Below, piece after piece: positions 24,892 to 37,112 of a stretch of 64,000 nt of DNA. Position 1 is the first letter of the stretch, and each line of letters opens with the position of its first letter. Below the pieces are notes generated by a model that was given only the letters and a program-made list of their open reading frames with translations, was not told the origin of the DNA and searched no databases. Origin of the DNA: Rhizobium sp. BK602 (GTDB taxonomy: Bacteria; Pseudomonadota; Alphaproteobacteria; Rhizobiales; Rhizobiaceae); assembly GCF_014195095.1 (NCBI RefSeq), contig NZ_JACIBC010000001.1:310001-374000 (forward strand), read 5' to 3'. The position numbers were made by a program, and so were the translations under genes.

Positions 24892-26639
24892 TGTCTTTTC
24901 TTTCTCGCATCATGGTCTTGAAGAGCAAGGCACATTTCTCCACCGACGGTAACAATCGCCCCAGCGGCTTCGGCAATTCGGCCTTCGAGGGCGTTCGCAA
25001 GCGCAAGTCCAACCAGGCCAAGAGCCGCGTCGTCCTTCTGGTCGCGAGCTTCACCGTCGTATACGCGATTATCGGTGGCCGCCTCGTGCAATTTGCAACG
25101 ACCGCGCCGGACACCACGTCAAGCATCCTGCCGCCGGACCGGCTGATGGCCTCGCGTCCGGATATCGTCGACCGCAATGGCGCGCTGCTGGCAACCGATA
25201 TCCGTACCGTTTCGCTGTTCGCAGAACCGAACAAGATCATCGATCCGGATGAGGCAGTCGAGCAGTTGCGGACCGTCCTGCCCGATCTCGATACCAAGGG
25301 CACCTACAAGAAGCTTGCGGTGAAGACCTCGCATTTTGCCTGGCTTCGCCGCCAGTTGACGCCGAAGCAGCAGAACCAGATCCTGGCGCTCGGCATTCCC
25401 GGCATCGGCTTCCGCCCCGAGAAGCGCCGCTTCTATCCGGGCGGCTCGACCGCGGCCCATATTCTCGGCTACGTCAATATCGACAATCGCGGCGTTGCCG
25501 GGATGGAGAAATATATCGACGACCAGGGGCTTGCCGATCTCGCCGCCGCCGGAATGACCAACGACCAGCCGCTGCAGCCGGTCAAGCTTTCGATCGATCT
25601 GCGCGTGCAGGACATCGTTCACGACGCGGTGGTCAACGCGGTCAAGAATTTCCAGTCGAAGGGCGCCGGTGCCGCCGTGCTCGACGTTCACACCGGCGAA
25701 GTGCTGGCCATGGCCTCGGCGCCGGATTTCGATCCGAACTACCCGAACGAGGGCGCCTCCGAAGGCTGGCTCAACCGCATGACGAACGGCACGTTCGAAA
25801 TGGGTTCCACCTTCAAGACCTTCACCATGGCGATGGCCTTCGATGCGGGCAAGATTACCCTGCGCGACGCCTTCGACGCCACCAATCCGATCCGTATCGG
25901 CGGGTTCACCATCAAGGACTTCCACGGCCAGCGTCGCGTGCTGACCGTTCCGGAAATCTTCCAGTATTCCTCCAACATCGGCACGGCAAAGATCGCCGAC
26001 ATCGTCGGTATCGATGGCCATAAGGAGTTCCTCACCCGCATCGGCCTGCTCAGCAAGATGCAGACCGAGCTGCCGGAAGTGAAGATGCCGACCCAGCCGC
26101 GCGTGTGGAAGAAGATCAACTCGATCACCATCTCCTTCGGTCACGGGGTCTCCACGACCCCATTGCAGACGGCTGTCGCCGGTGCGGCGCTCGTCAATGG
26201 CGGCAAGCTGATCGAGCCGACTTTCCTGCCGCGCACGCGCGATCAGGCCGATCTGATCGCCAAGACCGTGGTCAAGAAGAGCACCAGCGACAATGTCCGC
26301 TTCCTGCTCGACTTCAACGGCTCGAAGGGCTCGGGTCGTGCCGCCCGCGTGCCGGGCTATGATGTCGGCAGCAAGACCGGGACGGCCGACAAGGTCGTTC
26401 ACGGCCGCTATTCGAGCACGCTCAACTTCAACACCTTCATGGCTGTGTTCCCGATCGATAATCCGAAATACATCATCATGACCTTCTGCGACGAGCCGAA
26501 GACCGGTGAGCATGGCGGTACGATCTCGGCCTATACGGCCGCGCCGATCGCCCGCGACATCATTGCGCGGGCCGCGCCGATCCTCGGAATCCAGCCGAGT
26601 TTCGGAAGCGATAACTCGGCCTTGCTGGTGTCTTATTAA
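24891..26639 (+). CDS. ftsI: Septal peptidoglycan transpeptidase FtsI (PBP3)
   Basis: A 582-residue class B penicillin-binding protein. An N-terminal cytoplasmic tail is followed by one membrane segment (about 46-64, [17 protein letters not shown]), the PBP dimer/pedestal domain and a transpeptidase domain. Active-site motifs are all present: STFK (Ser 306), SSN in QYSSNIG, and KTG (Lys 495) in GSKTGTAD. It crosslinks septal peptidoglycan together with FtsW and is the target of some beta-lactams. The start ATG shares a base with the ftsL stop codon. Confidence 0.96.
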   Translation: MSFLSRIMVLKSKAHFSTDGNNRPSGFGNSAFEGVRKRKSNQAKSRVVLLVASFTVVYAIIGGRLVQFATTAPDTTSSILPPDRLMASRPDIVDRNGALLATDIRTVSLFAEPNKIIDPDEAVEQLRTVLPDLDTKGTYKKLAVKTSHFAWLRRQLTPKQQNQILALGIPGIGFRPEKRRFYPGGSTAAHILGYVNIDNRGVAGMEKYIDDQGLADLAAAGMTNDQPLQPVKLSIDLRVQDIVHDAVVNAVKNFQSKGAGAAVLDVHTGEVLAMASAPDFDPNYPNEGASEGWLNRMTNGTFEMGSTFKTFTMAMAFDAGKITLRDAFDATNPIRIGGFTIKDFHGQRRVLTVPEIFQYSSNIGTAKIADIVGIDGHKEFLTRIGLLSKMQTELPEVKMPTQPRVWKKINSITISFGHGVSTTPLQTAVAGAALVNGGKLIEPTFLPRTRDQADLIAKTVVKKSTSDNVRFLLDFNGSKGSGRAARVPGYDVGSKTGTADKVVHGRYSSTLNFNTFMAVFPIDNPKYIIMTFCDEPKTGEHGGTISAYTAAPIARDIIARAAPILGIQPSFGSDNSALLVSY

Positions 26640-26706
26640 GCGTGAAAGAATACACGGGTCGATTCGCGAGGGGCGGACAGATCAGAAAAGGCGAAAAGTA
26701 CATTCA

Positions 26707-28170
26707 ATGAACTTGCGGGATATTGCCGGAAATGTATTTCCGGAGCTCAACGGACAGGTCGGCGGAACGCTTGGCGATCTTGAGATAACCGGCCTTTCGG
26801 CCGATAGCCGCAAGATTGCGCCGGGCATGGCTTTCGTCGCGGTCTCCGGCACCAAGGCGGATGGCGCGAGCTTCATCGCCGATGCCGTTGCGCGCGGTGC
26901 ATCCGTCATCATCGCCGGCCCCGGAGCATCCGCTGCCGGCGTGCCAGTCCTGACGGTTGCCGAGCCACGCCGGTTTCTGGCCGTTGCCGCCTCACACTTC
27001 TATGGCAGGCAGCCGGAAACGATGGTCGCGGTGACCGGGACCGCCGGCAAGACCTCGGTCGCGTCGTTCACGCGGCAGATCTGGGCACATGCGGGCCATG
27101 CGGCCGCGATGATCGGCACGACCGGTGTCGTCTCTCCCACGCGTAATGATTACGGCTCGCTGACGACCCCCGACCCGGTGTCGCTGCACCAGCTGCTGGC
27201 CGAACTCGCCGGCGAAGGCGTCACCCACGCGGCGATGGAAGCCTCGAGCCATGGCCTGGATCAGTTCCGCCTCGATGGTGTCCGGCTGGCCGCCGCCGCC
27301 TTCACCAATCTCGGCCGCGACCATATGGATTACCATCCGACGGTCGAGGACTACATGGCCGCCAAGATGCGGCTGTTCCGGGATCTCTTGCCGAAAGGCT
27401 CGCCGGCCGTCATCTTTGCCGACGACCAATGGTCGCCGCAGGCCATCAGTGCCGCGCGTGACGCCGGGCAGGAGATCCGCACCGTCGGCCGCAAGGGCGA
27501 TTTCCTGACGCTGAAGCGCGTCGAGCACTTCCGCCACAAGCAGATCGCCGAAGTCCATTTCGGCGACGATATATTCGAAGTCCATATTCCGCTCGCCGGC
27601 GACTTCCAGATCGCCAATGCGCTCGTCGCGACCGGTCTTGCCATATCCACGGGCGTTGCCGCCCCAGTCGCCATGGCGGCGCTGGAGAGGCTCGTCGGCG
27701 CTTCCGGCCGGCTGGAGCTTGTCGGCCATACCCACGACGGCGCGCTCGCCTACGTCGATTATGCCCACAAGCCGGATGCATTGGAAAACGTGTTGAATTC
27801 CGTGCGGCCGTTCACCACCGGCCGCATCATCGTCGTCTTCGGCTGCGGTGGCGACCGCGACCGCGGCAAGCGGCCGATCATGGGGGAAATTGCCTGCCGC
27901 CTGGCCGATGTGGTCATCGTCACCGACGACAATCCGCGTTCGGAAGAGCCGGCATCGATCCGCGCGGAGATCATGGCGGCGGCGCCCGGCGCCACCGAAA
28001 TCGGCGATCGCGCCCAGGCGATCCGCGCAGCCGTGGGCATGTTGACATCCGGCGACACGTTGATCGTCGCCGGCAAGGGGCATGAGGAAGGTCAGACGAT
28101 CGGCAGCGTCACGCTGCCCTTCTCGGACCATGCCGAATTGCGCAAAGCACTGGAGGAGGTAAAGTCTTGA
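26707..28170 (+). CDS. murE: UDP-MurNAc-tripeptide synthetase MurE (meso-DAP adding)
   Basis: A 487-residue Mur ligase. It has the N-terminal UDP-binding domain ([16 protein letters not shown]), the ATP-binding loop TGTAGKTS near residue 110, [12 protein letters not shown], and the DNPR motif (DDNPRSEEP), which marks enzymes that add meso-diaminopimelate rather than lysine. It catalyses ATP-dependent addition of DAP to UDP-MurNAc-Ala-Glu in the cytoplasm. The ATG at 26707 is 67 nt after ftsI with only a weak ribosome binding site. The stop overlaps the murF start. Confidence 0.95.
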   Translation: MNLRDIAGNVFPELNGQVGGTLGDLEITGLSADSRKIAPGMAFVAVSGTKADGASFIADAVARGASVIIAGPGASAAGVPVLTVAEPRRFLAVAASHFYGRQPETMVAVTGTAGKTSVASFTRQIWAHAGHAAAMIGTTGVVSPTRNDYGSLTTPDPVSLHQLLAELAGEGVTHAAMEASSHGLDQFRLDGVRLAAAAFTNLGRDHMDYHPTVEDYMAAKMRLFRDLLPKGSPAVIFADDQWSPQAISAARDAGQEIRTVGRKGDFLTLKRVEHFRHKQIAEVHFGDDIFEVHIPLAGDFQIANALVATGLAISTGVAAPVAMAALERLVGASGRLELVGHTHDGALAYVDYAHKPDALENVLNSVRPFTTGRIIVVFGCGGDRDRGKRPIMGEIACRLADVVIVTDDNPRSEEPASIRAEIMAAAPGATEIGDRAQAIRAAVGMLTSGDTLIVAGKGHEEGQTIGSVTLPFSDHAELRKALEEVKS

Positions 28171-29627
28171 GCTGGCTTTGGACAACTGAAGACATGATCG
28201 CCGCCATTGTGGGCCGTTCCTTCGGAGCGTTGCCTGAAGGCATTACGGGGATTTCCATCGATAGCCGTTCGATCAAGCCCGGCGAAGCGTTCTTCGCCAT
28301 CAAGGGCGATCGTGTCGATGGCCATGATTACGCCAATCTGGCGATGGCGAACGGCGCGGCGCTGATCGTCATCAGCGAGGCGCGGCTGCCGGCGATGGGG
28401 CGGCTGACCGTGCCGAAGATCGTCGTCGATGATGTGCTGGCGGCACTCGGACGGCTGGGCGTTGCCGCCCGCGAGCGCACGCAGGCCAAGATCATCGCCG
28501 TCACCGGCTCGGTCGGCAAGACCACCACCAAGGAAATGCTGCGCCGGACGCTGTCGCCGTCGGGCAAGGTGCACGCCTCGGTCGCCTCCTTCAACAATCA
28601 CTGGGGCGTGCCGCTGACATTGGCACGGATGCCGCAGGATACGGATTTCGGAATTTTCGAGATCGGCATGAACCATCCCGAAGAGATCCGGCCGCTTGTC
28701 AAGATGGTGCGCCCGGACGTGGCGATCGTCACGACGATCGCGCCGGCCCATCTCGGCAATTTCCGCAACATCACCGAGATCGCCGCCGCCAAGGCCGAGA
28801 TTTTCGACGGCGTCGTGCCGGGCGGCCACGCCGTCCTCAATCGTGACAACGATCAGTTCGAACTGCTGGAGCACGCCGCCTTGGACGCCGGGGTCGAGCA
28901 TATCCACAGCTTCGGCCAGCATGCCAAGGCGGATGTTCGTCTGGCCGAATTCAATGCGTCGGAGGAAAATTCGACGCTGTGGCTGACCATCGGCGGCGAG
29001 ACGATGGAAGTGGCAATCGGCGCGCCCGGCCGGCACATCGCGGAGAACGCGCTGGCCGTGCTCGGCACGGTCATGCTCGTCGACGCCGATCTCGACAAGG
29101 CGGTCGAGGCGCTCGCGACGCTGCAGGCGGAAAAGGGCAGGGGCCAGCGCCACAAGCGCGCGATCGGCAACGGCTATTTCACGCTGATCGACGAAAGCTA
29201 CAACGCCAATCCCGCATCCATGCGCGCGGCCATCGCGCTGCTGGCAACGACATCGCCCGATGCCAATGTCGGGAGCAGGGCGGGCAGGCGGATCGCCGTT
29301 CTCGGCGACATGCTGGAAATGGGGGACTATGCCCAGAGGGTGCATGCAAATCTTGCCGGACCGCTGCTCGCGGCCGGCATCGAGCATGTCTGGCTGGCGG
29401 GTCCGGAGATGGCGGCGCTGAGGGATGCGCTGCCGGAAAGCGTTTATGTCGAATACCGCGAGAAGACGGAGGAGCTCTCGGAATTCGTGCTCAATTCGGT
29501 CGCCCCAGGCGACGTCTTGATGGTGAAATCGTCGTTGGGGATGGGTTTCGGGAAGATCGTGGCAGCTTTGCTTGACAAGTTTCCAGCATTCTCCGACACG
29601 GGGCCACACTCCCATCAGGGGCTTTAG
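28167..29627 (+). CDS. murF: UDP-MurNAc-tripeptide-D-Ala-D-Ala ligase MurF
   Basis: A 486-residue Mur ligase that adds D-Ala-D-Ala to the UDP-MurNAc-tripeptide, finishing the cytoplasmic precursor. Motifs: [20 protein letters not shown] loop [11 protein letters not shown] near residue 112, [11 protein letters not shown], and [14 protein letters not shown]. The start is TTG at 28167, whose last two bases begin the murE stop codon (TTGA overlap); GGAGGAGG about 6 nt upstream supports it. Translation is therefore coupled to murE. Confidence 0.95.
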   Translation: MSWLWTTEDMIAAIVGRSFGALPEGITGISIDSRSIKPGEAFFAIKGDRVDGHDYANLAMANGAALIVISEARLPAMGRLTVPKIVVDDVLAALGRLGVAARERTQAKIIAVTGSVGKTTTKEMLRRTLSPSGKVHASVASFNNHWGVPLTLARMPQDTDFGIFEIGMNHPEEIRPLVKMVRPDVAIVTTIAPAHLGNFRNITEIAAAKAEIFDGVVPGGHAVLNRDNDQFELLEHAALDAGVEHIHSFGQHAKADVRLAEFNASEENSTLWLTIGGETMEVAIGAPGRHIAENALAVLGTVMLVDADLDKAVEALATLQAEKGRGQRHKRAIGNGYFTLIDESYNANPASMRAAIALLATTSPDANVGSRAGRRIAVLGDMLEMGDYAQRVHANLAGPLLAAGIEHVWLAGPEMAALRDALPESVYVEYREKTEELSEFVLNSVAPGDVLMVKSSLGMGFGKIVAALLDKFPAFSDTGPHSHQGL

Positions 29628-29638
29628 AAAGGGCTCTT

Positions 29639-30760
29639 ATGCTGATCTGGCTTGCCGAACTGTCGGACCACGTTCATTTTTTCGCTACTCACTTCAGATT
29701 TCTCAATCTGTTCAGATACATCACGTTCCGTACCGGCGGCGCCTTGTTCACCTCGGCATTGTTCGTCTTCCTCTTCGGACCGCGAATCATCTCCTCCCTG
29801 CGCGTGCGCCAGGGCAAAGGACAGCCGATTCGCGCCGACGGACCGCAGACCCACTTCAAGAAAGCCGGCACGCCGACCATGGGCGGGCTGATGATTCTCG
29901 CCGGCATCGTCGTGTCGGCGCTGCTGTGGGCGGATCTCGCCAATGTCTATGTGGTCGCGACGCTGCTCGTGACCCTGGGCTTCGGCGCCATCGGCTTTTA
30001 TGACGACTATCTCAAGGTGACGAAGCAGAGCGACAAGGGCTTTTCCGGCCGCGCCCGCCTTGGCATCGAGTTCATCATCGCCGCCATCGCCGTCTATTTC
30101 ATGATGAACACGGCGCTGACCTCCGGTCCCGCCGGCTCGACCTTCGGTTCCTCCGTCGCCTTCCCGTTCTTCAAGAGCTTCATGATCAATCTCGGCATGT
30201 TCTTCGTGCTGTTCGGCGCCTTCGTCATCGTATCCGCCGGCAATGCGGTGAACCTGACGGATGGTCTCGACGGGCTTGCCATCGTGCCGGTCATGATCGC
30301 CGCGGCTTCCTTCGGCGTCATCTCCTACCTTGCGGGCAACTTCGTCTTCGCCGATTATCTGGCGATCAACTTCGTGCCTGGCACCGGTGAATTGGCCGTG
30401 GTCCTCGGCGCCGTCATCGGCGCCGGTCTCGGCTTCCTTTGGTTCAACGCGCCGCCGGCGGCAATCTTCATGGGCGATACCGGCTCCCTGGCGCTCGGCG
30501 GCCTGATCGGCTCGGTCGCCGTCGCCACCAAGCATGAGATCGTCATGGCAATCATCGGCGGCCTGTTCGTGCTCGAGGCGCTGTCCGTCATCATCCAGGT
30601 CGGCTTCTTCAAGATGACCAAGCGTCGCGTCTTCCTGATGGCGCCGATCCATCACCACTTCGAGAAGAAGGGCTGGACGGAGAGCCAGGTTGTCGTGCGC
30701 TTCTGGATCGTTGCGGTCATCCTGGCGATGATCGGCCTCTCCACCCTGAAGCTGCGGTGA
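29639..30760 (+). CDS. mraY: Phospho-N-acetylmuramoyl-pentapeptide transferase MraY
   Basis: A 373-residue integral membrane enzyme with about ten spans. It joins phospho-MurNAc-pentapeptide to undecaprenyl phosphate to make lipid I. Conserved sites are the DD pair in GFYDDYLKV, the GLDGLA segment in [10 protein letters not shown], and the C-terminal [13 protein letters not shown], all expected for catalysis and Mg binding. Length is slightly above the usual 360. The ATG at 29639 is 11 nt after murF; murD follows after 7 nt. Confidence 0.97.
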   Translation: MLIWLAELSDHVHFFATHFRFLNLFRYITFRTGGALFTSALFVFLFGPRIISSLRVRQGKGQPIRADGPQTHFKKAGTPTMGGLMILAGIVVSALLWADLANVYVVATLLVTLGFGAIGFYDDYLKVTKQSDKGFSGRARLGIEFIIAAIAVYFMMNTALTSGPAGSTFGSSVAFPFFKSFMINLGMFFVLFGAFVIVSAGNAVNLTDGLDGLAIVPVMIAAASFGVISYLAGNFVFADYLAINFVPGTGELAVVLGAVIGAGLGFLWFNAPPAAIFMGDTGSLALGGLIGSVAVATKHEIVMAIIGGLFVLEALSVIIQVGFFKMTKRRVFLMAPIHHHFEKKGWTESQVVVRFWIVAVILAMIGLSTLKLR

Positions 30761-30767
30761 GGCGACG

Positions 30768-32180
30768 ATGATCCCTGTCACCACGCTCAAGGGAAAGAAG
30801 GTCGCGCTCTTCGGCCTCGGCGGTTCCGGTTTTGCCACCGCGCGGGCGCTTGTCGCCGGCGGCGCGGAAGTGACCGCATGGGACGACAATCCCGACAGCG
30901 TGGGGAAGGCGGCGGCGGAGGGAATTCCGGTTGCCGACCTCAGGGGGATCGACTGGAGCGGGCTGTCGGCTTTCGTGCTGGCGCCCGGCGTGCCGCTGAC
31001 GCATCCGAGGCCGCATTGGACCGTCGATCTTGCTCATGCCGCAGGTGTCGAGATCATCGGCGACGTCGAGCTCTTCGTCCGCGAGCGGCGGGCGCACGCG
31101 CCGGATTGCCCTTTCATCGCCATTACCGGCACCAACGGCAAATCCACCACGACGGCGCTGATCGCCCATATCCTGCAATCGAGCGGACGTGACACGCAGC
31201 TCGGCGGCAATATTGGCACGGCGATCCTGACGCTGGAACCGCCGAAGACGGAGCGGTATTTCGTCGTCGAATGCTCCTCCTACCAGATCGATCTTGCGCC
31301 GACGCTCGATCCTTCCGCCGGCATCCTGCTCAATCTGACTCCGGATCATCTCGACCGGCACGGCACGATGCAGCACTACGCCGATATCAAGGAGCGGCTG
31401 GTAGCCGGCAGCGGCGTTGCCGTCGTCGGCGTCGATGACAGCTATTCCGCTGTGATCGCCGATCGTATCGAGCGGGCGGGCGGCAAGGTGGTCCGCATCT
31501 CGCGCCGGCATGAGCTGATCGATGGGCTCTATGCCAAGGGCAGCCGCATCATCCAGGCGTCGACCTGCGCGATAGCGGAGATCGCCGATCTCGACGGCAT
31601 CCAGACCTTGCGCGGCAGCCACAATGCACAGAATGCGGCGGCGGCCATCGCCGCCTGCCTTGCGGTTGGCGTTTCCGGCGAGGAAATTCGCGCCGGGCTG
31701 AAATCCTTCCCCGGCCTGAAGCATCGGATGCAGCCGGTCGGGCGGCGGGGCCGCGTCGTCTTCGTCAATGATTCCAAGGCGACCAATGCCGATGCCGCCG
31801 CGCCGGCTCTTTCCAGCTACGACCATATCTACTGGATCGCCGGCGGCCTGCCGAAAGAGGGCGGCATCACGACGCTGGCGCCGCTCTTTCCGCGTATCGC
31901 CAAGGCCTATCTGATCGGTGAGGCGGCGCCCGCTTTCGCGGCGACGCTTGGCGAACAGGTGCCCTACGAGATTTCCGGCACGCTGGAGCGGGCGGTCGCC
32001 CATGCGGCAGCCGAGGCGGAGAAAGACGGGCACGAGACGGTGGCGGTGATGCTGTCACCGGCTTGCGCAAGCTTCGATCAGTACAAGAATTTCGAGGTCA
32101 GGGGTGACGCTTTCGTCAGCCATGTGGCTGCGATCGAGGGTGTCACCATGCTGATCGGTTCAGCAACAGGAGGCAAATGA
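30768..32180 (+). CDS. murD: UDP-MurNAc-L-alanine-D-glutamate ligase MurD
   Basis: A 470-residue Mur ligase adding D-Glu to UDP-MurNAc-L-Ala. The N-terminal Rossmann-like domain begins [17 protein letters not shown]; the ATP loop [12 protein letters not shown] is near residue 120; [11 protein letters not shown] and [11 protein letters not shown] are further family signatures. Length is close to the usual 440-470. It overlaps neither neighbour but sits 1 nt before ftsW, so all three membrane-proximal steps lie in one transcript. Confidence 0.96.
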   Translation: MIPVTTLKGKKVALFGLGGSGFATARALVAGGAEVTAWDDNPDSVGKAAAEGIPVADLRGIDWSGLSAFVLAPGVPLTHPRPHWTVDLAHAAGVEIIGDVELFVRERRAHAPDCPFIAITGTNGKSTTTALIAHILQSSGRDTQLGGNIGTAILTLEPPKTERYFVVECSSYQIDLAPTLDPSAGILLNLTPDHLDRHGTMQHYADIKERLVAGSGVAVVGVDDSYSAVIADRIERAGGKVVRISRRHELIDGLYAKGSRIIQASTCAIAEIADLDGIQTLRGSHNAQNAAAAIAACLAVGVSGEEIRAGLKSFPGLKHRMQPVGRRGRVVFVNDSKATNADAAAPALSSYDHIYWIAGGLPKEGGITTLAPLFPRIAKAYLIGEAAPAFAATLGEQVPYEISGTLERAVAHAAAEAEKDGHETVAVMLSPACASFDQYKNFEVRGDAFVSHVAAIEGVTMLIGSATGGK

Positions 32181-32181
32181 T

Positions 32182-33336
32182 ATGGTAAGCCGCGTTGAGC
32201 GTGGGGCCTTGGCCGATTGGTTCTGGACCATCGACCGTGTGTTCCTGGCATTGTTCGTCCTGCTGATCGGTATCGGTTTCATGCTCTCCTTCGCGGCCTC
32301 ACCCGCGGTTGCCGAGCGCATCGGGCTCGAACCCTTCCACTTCGTCAAGCGTCATGCCCTGTTTCTCGTTCCGGCCATCGCGACGATGATCGGCATTTCC
32401 TTCATGACGCCGCGGCAGGTGCGGCGGACGGCGGTCATTCTGCTGATCGTGTCGCTGGCGATGATGCTGTTCGCCTTGTTCTTCGGCATCGAGGTCAAGG
32501 GCTCAAGGCGCTGGGTCAACATCGCCTCGCTGTCCGTCCAGCCCTCGGAATTCATGAAGCCGGCCTTCGTCGTCGTCTGTGCCTGGCTGTTTGCCGAACA
32601 TGCGCGCCAGCCGGAAATTCCGGGCAATCTCTTCGCCATCATCCTGTTCGGCATCGTCGCAGCGCTGCTCGTCGCCCAGCCCGACCTTGGCCAGACCATT
32701 CTGACGACGGCGGTCTGGGGCGGCATGTTCTTCATGGCCGGCATGCCCTGGCTGTGGATTTCGGTGCTCGGCGGCCTCGGTGCCGGCGGGTTCGTGGCGG
32801 CCTATTACGTCTTTCCCCACGTGGCGCTCCGCGTCGACAAGTTCCTGACCGGCGAGGGCGACACATTCCAGGTCGATACCGCCAAGGAAGCGATCATCCA
32901 TGGCAACTGGTTCGGCGTCGGTCCGGGCGAGGGGATCGTCAAGCGCATCATTCCGGACGCCCATACCGACTTCATCTTCTCCGTGGCGGCCGAGGAATTC
33001 GGTGCCGTCTTCTGCATGGTGCTGGTCCTGATCTTCGCTTTCCTCGTGCTGCGCGGCCTGTCGCATGCCTATAAGGAAAAGAACGATTTCAACCGTTTTG
33101 CCGTTGCGGGCCTGGTGCTGCAGATCGGTATCCAGTCGATCATCAATGTCGGCGTGAACCTGCAGCTTCTTCCGGCGAAAGGCATGACGCTGCCGCTCAT
33201 TTCCTATGGCGGCTCGTCTATGACCGCCATCTGCGTGACCGCTGGCTTTATCCTGGCACTGACGCGCCATCGGCCGGAAAAGCGGGCGCAGGACCGCAGC
33301 CTCTTCCGCGTGACGCATGGACTGCCGGCGGAGTGA
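32182..33336 (+). CDS. ftsW: Septal lipid II polymerase FtsW (SEDS family)
   Basis: A 384-residue membrane protein with about ten spans. SEDS signatures include GSRRWVNIASLSVQPSEFMK, QPDLGQTILT and, near the C-terminus, LPLISYGGSSM. FtsW polymerises lipid II into glycan strands at the septum with FtsI as its transpeptidase partner. The ATG at 32182 begins 1 nt after the murD stop. The 178-nt gap before murG is the longest inside this part of the cluster and could hold a secondary promoter. Confidence 0.95.
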   Translation: MVSRVERGALADWFWTIDRVFLALFVLLIGIGFMLSFAASPAVAERIGLEPFHFVKRHALFLVPAIATMIGISFMTPRQVRRTAVILLIVSLAMMLFALFFGIEVKGSRRWVNIASLSVQPSEFMKPAFVVVCAWLFAEHARQPEIPGNLFAIILFGIVAALLVAQPDLGQTILTTAVWGGMFFMAGMPWLWISVLGGLGAGGFVAAYYVFPHVALRVDKFLTGEGDTFQVDTAKEAIIHGNWFGVGPGEGIVKRIIPDAHTDFIFSVAAEEFGAVFCMVLVLIFAFLVLRGLSHAYKEKNDFNRFAVAGLVLQIGIQSIINVGVNLQLLPAKGMTLPLISYGGSSMTAICVTAGFILALTRHRPEKRAQDRSLFRVTHGLPAE

Positions 33337-33514
33337 TCACTTTGGGCCCGACTATTCCTCGTTTCCAGTCTCCGGCTTTCAGCCATTCTCCATTCGCTTT
33401 CGCGAAGGTGGCGGTCTATGAAGGAAGCATGACGGGCTTCGATGACGCAGCCGCGGCGGCTTCCTATATTAGGGAGATGCCCCGCGTAGAGGGGTATTCG
33501 CGGGAGCGAAGATT

Positions 33515-34639
33515 ATGAGTAAAGGCATTATCCTGCTTGCCGCCGGCGGAACCGGCGGCCATGTATTTCCGGCGGAGGCACTGGCCTACAAGCTGAAGGA
33601 GCGCGGCTATTCCGTGCACCTCGTCACCGACAGCCGCGCCGAGCGTTATGCGGGCAAGTTTCCGGCCGACGAGATCCATGTGGTGCCGTCGGCAACGATC
33701 GGCTCGAAGAACCCGCTCAAGGTCGCGAAGTCGTTGTGGACCTTGTGGACCGGTATCCGCGCCGCGCGCCGGCTGATCCGCACCATCAAGCCGCTCTGCG
33801 TCGTCGGCTTCGGCGGTTATCCGACCGTGCCGCCGCTGCTGGCCGCCACCCGCATGGGTGTACCGGCGATGATCCACGAGCAGAATGCCGTGATGGGCCG
33901 CGCCAACAAGGCGCTCGCCGCGCGTGTGCAGGCGATTGCAGGCGGCTTCCTGCCGGAAAAGGGCGGAGCCTTTCCCGAGAAGACGGTGACGACCGGCAAT
34001 CCGGTGCGTCCGGCGGTCATCGAGGCTGCCAGGCAGCCTTATGTTCCCTCGGTTCCGGATGATCCCTTCAATCTGGTCGTCTTCGGCGGCAGCCAGGGTG
34101 CGCAATATTTCTCGAAGGCGGTGCCGACGGCGGTCAGCCTTCTGGAGGAGCCGCTGCGCAAGCGTCTGCGGATCACGCAGCAGGTGCGTCCTGAGGATAT
34201 GGAAACCGTCAATAGCTGCACGAGGAAGCTGGACATGGGGGCGGAGATCGCGCCTTTCTTCAGCGACATGGCGGAGCGTATCGGCGCGGCCCATCTGGTG
34301 CTCTGCCGTTCCGGTGCGTCGACGGTATCCGAACTGGCCGTCATCGGCCGCCCGGCAATCCTCGTGCCCTATCCCTATGCTCTCGATCACGACCAGGCGG
34401 CCAATGCGGCGGCGCTCGCCGCCACCGGTGGCGTCAAGGTCATTCCGCAGGCCGAGCTCACGCCGGAGAAGCTTTCGACCATTCTTCGCGGCGCGATGAC
34501 GATGCCGGAGAAGCTGGCGAAGATGGCGGCAGCCGCCAAACAGGCCGGCAAGCCGGACGCTGCAAGCTTGCTTGCCGATATGGTTGAGGCTATTGCCGCA
34601 AAACGTTCAATTCAAGACTTCAAGGGGGCAGGCGTATGA
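33515..34639 (+). CDS. murG: Lipid I N-acetylglucosaminyltransferase MurG
   Basis: A 374-residue GT28 enzyme that adds GlcNAc to lipid I to give lipid II on the inner face of the membrane. The glycine-rich loop [13 protein letters not shown] is at the N-terminus; [26 protein letters not shown] and the UDP-GlcNAc site [24 protein letters not shown] follow. The ATG at 33515 has GGGAGCG upstream. Its last codons overlap the murC start by 4 nt (ATGA). Confidence 0.96.
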   Translation: MSKGIILLAAGGTGGHVFPAEALAYKLKERGYSVHLVTDSRAERYAGKFPADEIHVVPSATIGSKNPLKVAKSLWTLWTGIRAARRLIRTIKPLCVVGFGGYPTVPPLLAATRMGVPAMIHEQNAVMGRANKALAARVQAIAGGFLPEKGGAFPEKTVTTGNPVRPAVIEAARQPYVPSVPDDPFNLVVFGGSQGAQYFSKAVPTAVSLLEEPLRKRLRITQQVRPEDMETVNSCTRKLDMGAEIAPFFSDMAERIGAAHLVLCRSGASTVSELAVIGRPAILVPYPYALDHDQAANAAALAATGGVKVIPQAELTPEKLSTILRGAMTMPEKLAKMAAAAKQAGKPDAASLLADMVEAIAAKRSIQDFKGAGV

Positions 34640-36051
34640 AGCTGCCGAAGGCCATCGGCCTTGTGCATTTTATCGGGATCGGCGGGATCGGCATGAGCGG
34701 CATCGCCGAGGTGCTGCATAATCTCGGTCATCGCGTCCAGGGGTCCGACCAGTCGGAGAGCGCCAATGTCCAGCGGCTGCGCGACAAGGGTATTCCCGTC
34801 CATATCGGTCACAAGGCGGAAAATCTCGGCGACGCCGAGGTCGTGGTTGTTTCCACAGCCATCAAGAAGAGCAATCCGGAGCTCGTGGCCGCGCGCGAAA
34901 AGCTGCTGCCGGTGGTGCGCCGCGCCGAGATGCTCGCCGAGCTGATGCGCTTCCGCAATGCCATCGCCATCGGCGGTACGCATGGCAAGACGACGACCAC
35001 CTCGCTGGTGGCGACGCTGCTCGAAGCCGGTGGTCTTGATCCCACGGTCATCAATGGCGGCATCATCAATGCCTACGGCACCAATGCCCGCATGGGCGAG
35101 GGCGAGTGGATGGTGGTCGAGGCGGATGAATCCGACGGCACCTTCCTGAAGCTGCCCGCCGATGTCGCCGTCGTCACCAATATCGATCCGGAGCATCTCG
35201 ACCACTACGGCAATTTCGATGCCGTGCGCGCCGCGTTCCGGCAGTTTGTCGAGAACGTGCCCTTCTACGGTTTCGGCGTCATGTGCATCGATCATCCGGA
35301 GGTGCAGTCGCTCGTGGGACGCATCGAGGATCGCAAGATCGTCACCTATGGCGAGAACCCGCAGGCCGATGTGCGTTTCTCCAATGTCCGCATCGACGGC
35401 ACGCGTTCGCTGTTCGATATAGAAATCCGCAGACGTCGCACCGGCAAGGTGATCCAGATCAAGGATCTCGTCATGCCGATGCCCGGCCGCCACAATATTT
35501 CCAACGCCACGGCCGCGATCGCCGTCGCCAACCGGCTTGGCATTTCCAATGAGGCCATCGCCAAGGGGCTTGCCTCCTTCGGCGGCGTCAAGCGTCGCTT
35601 CACGCTGACCGGCGAATGGAACGAGGTCAAGGTCTTCGACGATTACGGCCATCATCCCGTCGAGATCAAGGCGGTCTTGAAGGCGGCGCGCGAGGCATGC
35701 AAGGGGCGGATCATCGCCGTCCATCAGCCGCATCGCTATACGCGCCTGGCGAGCCTGTTCGAGGAATTCGCGGCCTGCTTCAACGATGCCGACAGTATTT
35801 TGCTGGCGCCGGTATACGCCGCCGGCGAGGATCCCATCGAAGGTGCGGATTCGCAGACACTGGTGTCGCGCATCAAGGCTGGCGGTCATCGCGATGCGCG
35901 CTATATGCCGTCTCAGGAAGCGCTCGCCCCCATGATTGGGGAGATTGCGCGACCGGGTGATTTTGTGGTTTTGTTGGGGGCTGGCAGTATCACATATTGG
36001 GCAGCGTCATTGCCAAAGGAATTGGAAGGCCTCTCGGGTAAGTCCGCATGA
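34636..36051 (+). CDS. murC: UDP-N-acetylmuramate-L-alanine ligase MurC
   Basis: A 471-residue Mur ligase catalysing the first amino-acid addition to UDP-MurNAc. [17 protein letters not shown] opens the UDP-binding domain; the ATP loop [12 protein letters not shown] is near residue 113; [12 protein letters not shown] and [13 protein letters not shown] are MurC signatures. It overlaps murG and murB by 4 nt at each end, so the three genes are translationally coupled. It acts in the cytoplasm just after MurB. Confidence 0.96.
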   Translation: MKLPKAIGLVHFIGIGGIGMSGIAEVLHNLGHRVQGSDQSESANVQRLRDKGIPVHIGHKAENLGDAEVVVVSTAIKKSNPELVAAREKLLPVVRRAEMLAELMRFRNAIAIGGTHGKTTTTSLVATLLEAGGLDPTVINGGIINAYGTNARMGEGEWMVVEADESDGTFLKLPADVAVVTNIDPEHLDHYGNFDAVRAAFRQFVENVPFYGFGVMCIDHPEVQSLVGRIEDRKIVTYGENPQADVRFSNVRIDGTRSLFDIEIRRRRTGKVIQIKDLVMPMPGRHNISNATAAIAVANRLGISNEAIAKGLASFGGVKRRFTLTGEWNEVKVFDDYGHHPVEIKAVLKAAREACKGRIIAVHQPHRYTRLASLFEEFAACFNDADSILLAPVYAAGEDPIEGADSQTLVSRIKAGGHRDARYMPSQEALAPMIGEIARPGDFVVLLGAGSITYWAASLPKELEGLSGKSA

Positions 36052-37022
36052 AACAGGTAAATGGGGAAAAGCTTCTGGCGTCGCTCGGCGACGGTGTAAA
36101 AAATATCAGAGGCCGGCTGACGCCGGATGCTCCGATGGATCGCGTAACGTGGTTCCGCGCCGGCGGATTGGCGGAGCTGATGTTCCAGCCGCATGATACG
36201 GACGATCTGATCGAATTTCTGAAGATCTTGCCGCAAGAGGTACCGCTGACCGTGGTCGGCGTGGGATCGAACATCCTGGTGCGCGATGGCGGGATTCCCG
36301 GCGTGGTCCTCAGGCTCTCGGCCAAGGGTTTCGGCTCGGTCGAGCTTGCCGGCGAGAACCGCATCCTGGCCGGAGCCATCTGCCCGGACAAGCATGTTGC
36401 AGCCATGGCCATGGACAACGGCATCGGCGGCTTTCACTTCTACTACGGCATTCCGGGCGGTATCGGCGGTGCGGCCCGTATGAATGCCGGCGCCAACGGC
36501 GCGGAGACACGCGATCGAGTCGTCGAGGTGCATGCGGTCGACCGCAAGGGCGTCAAGCATGTGCTGACCAACGAGCAGATGGGGTATACCTATCGCCATT
36601 CGGCGGCGGCGGACGACCTGATCTTCACCCATGTCCTGTTCGAGGGCTATCCCGAGGATCGAGCCAAGATTCGGGCTGAAATGGATGCGGTGCGCGCCCA
36701 TCGCGAAACGGTGCAGCCGATCCGCGAAAAGACCGGTGGTTCGACCTTCAAGAATCCGGATGGCCTGTCCGCCTGGAAGCTGATCGACGAAGCGGGCTGC
36801 CGCGGTCTCGTCATCGGTGGGGCGCAGATGTCGTCGCTGCATTGCAACTTCATGATCAACATGGAGCAGGCGACGGGCTACGACCTCGAATATCTCGGCG
36901 AGCAGGTTCGCCGCGAGGTGTTCGAGAAGTCCGGCGTCAAGCTGGAATGGGAGATCAAGCGTCTTGGCGTCTTCATGCCCGGCCGCGAGGTTCGTCCCTT
37001 CCAGGGCGTGACCACGGAATAG
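36048..37022 (+). CDS. murB: UDP-N-acetylenolpyruvoylglucosamine reductase MurB
   Basis: A 324-residue FAD enzyme that reduces UDP-GlcNAc-enolpyruvate to UDP-MurNAc with NADPH. The FAD fold has [20 protein letters not shown] and [18 protein letters not shown]; catalytic-region residues lie in [10 protein letters not shown], whose Ser is the expected proton donor. Shorter length and the TYRHS region suggest a type II MurB. It is the last gene of the first dcw transcript, being followed by a hairpin with a T-run on both sides. Confidence 0.95.
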   Translation: MKQVNGEKLLASLGDGVKNIRGRLTPDAPMDRVTWFRAGGLAELMFQPHDTDDLIEFLKILPQEVPLTVVGVGSNILVRDGGIPGVVLRLSAKGFGSVELAGENRILAGAICPDKHVAAMAMDNGIGGFHFYYGIPGGIGGAARMNAGANGAETRDRVVEVHAVDRKGVKHVLTNEQMGYTYRHSAAADDLIFTHVLFEGYPEDRAKIRAEMDAVRAHRETVQPIREKTGGSTFKNPDGLSAWKLIDEAGCRGLVIGGAQMSSLHCNFMINMEQATGYDLEYLGEQVRREVFEKSGVKLEWEIKRLGVFMPGREVRPFQGVTTE

Positions 37023-37061
37023 AATTGCTCCGCAGTCTTCCAAGCTCATGTTTTGATTCAA

Positions 37062-37092
37062 GAAAAAAGGCCGGGTTTTGCTCGGCCTTTTC
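37062..37092. terminator. Bidirectional terminator between murB and the MHS transporter
   Basis: A stem AAAAGGCCG/CGGCCTTTT (37065-37073 with 37083-37091) with a 9-nt loop, flanked by A and T runs, lies between two convergent genes and can end both. Confidence 0.85.
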
Positions 37093-37112
37093 AATTGCTT
37101 ATGACGAGATTC

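Noticed and set aside
33333..33518. A 61-codon open frame in the ftsW-murG gap
   Set aside because: No ribosome binding site, no recognisable pattern, and it overlaps both genes; treated as non-coding.
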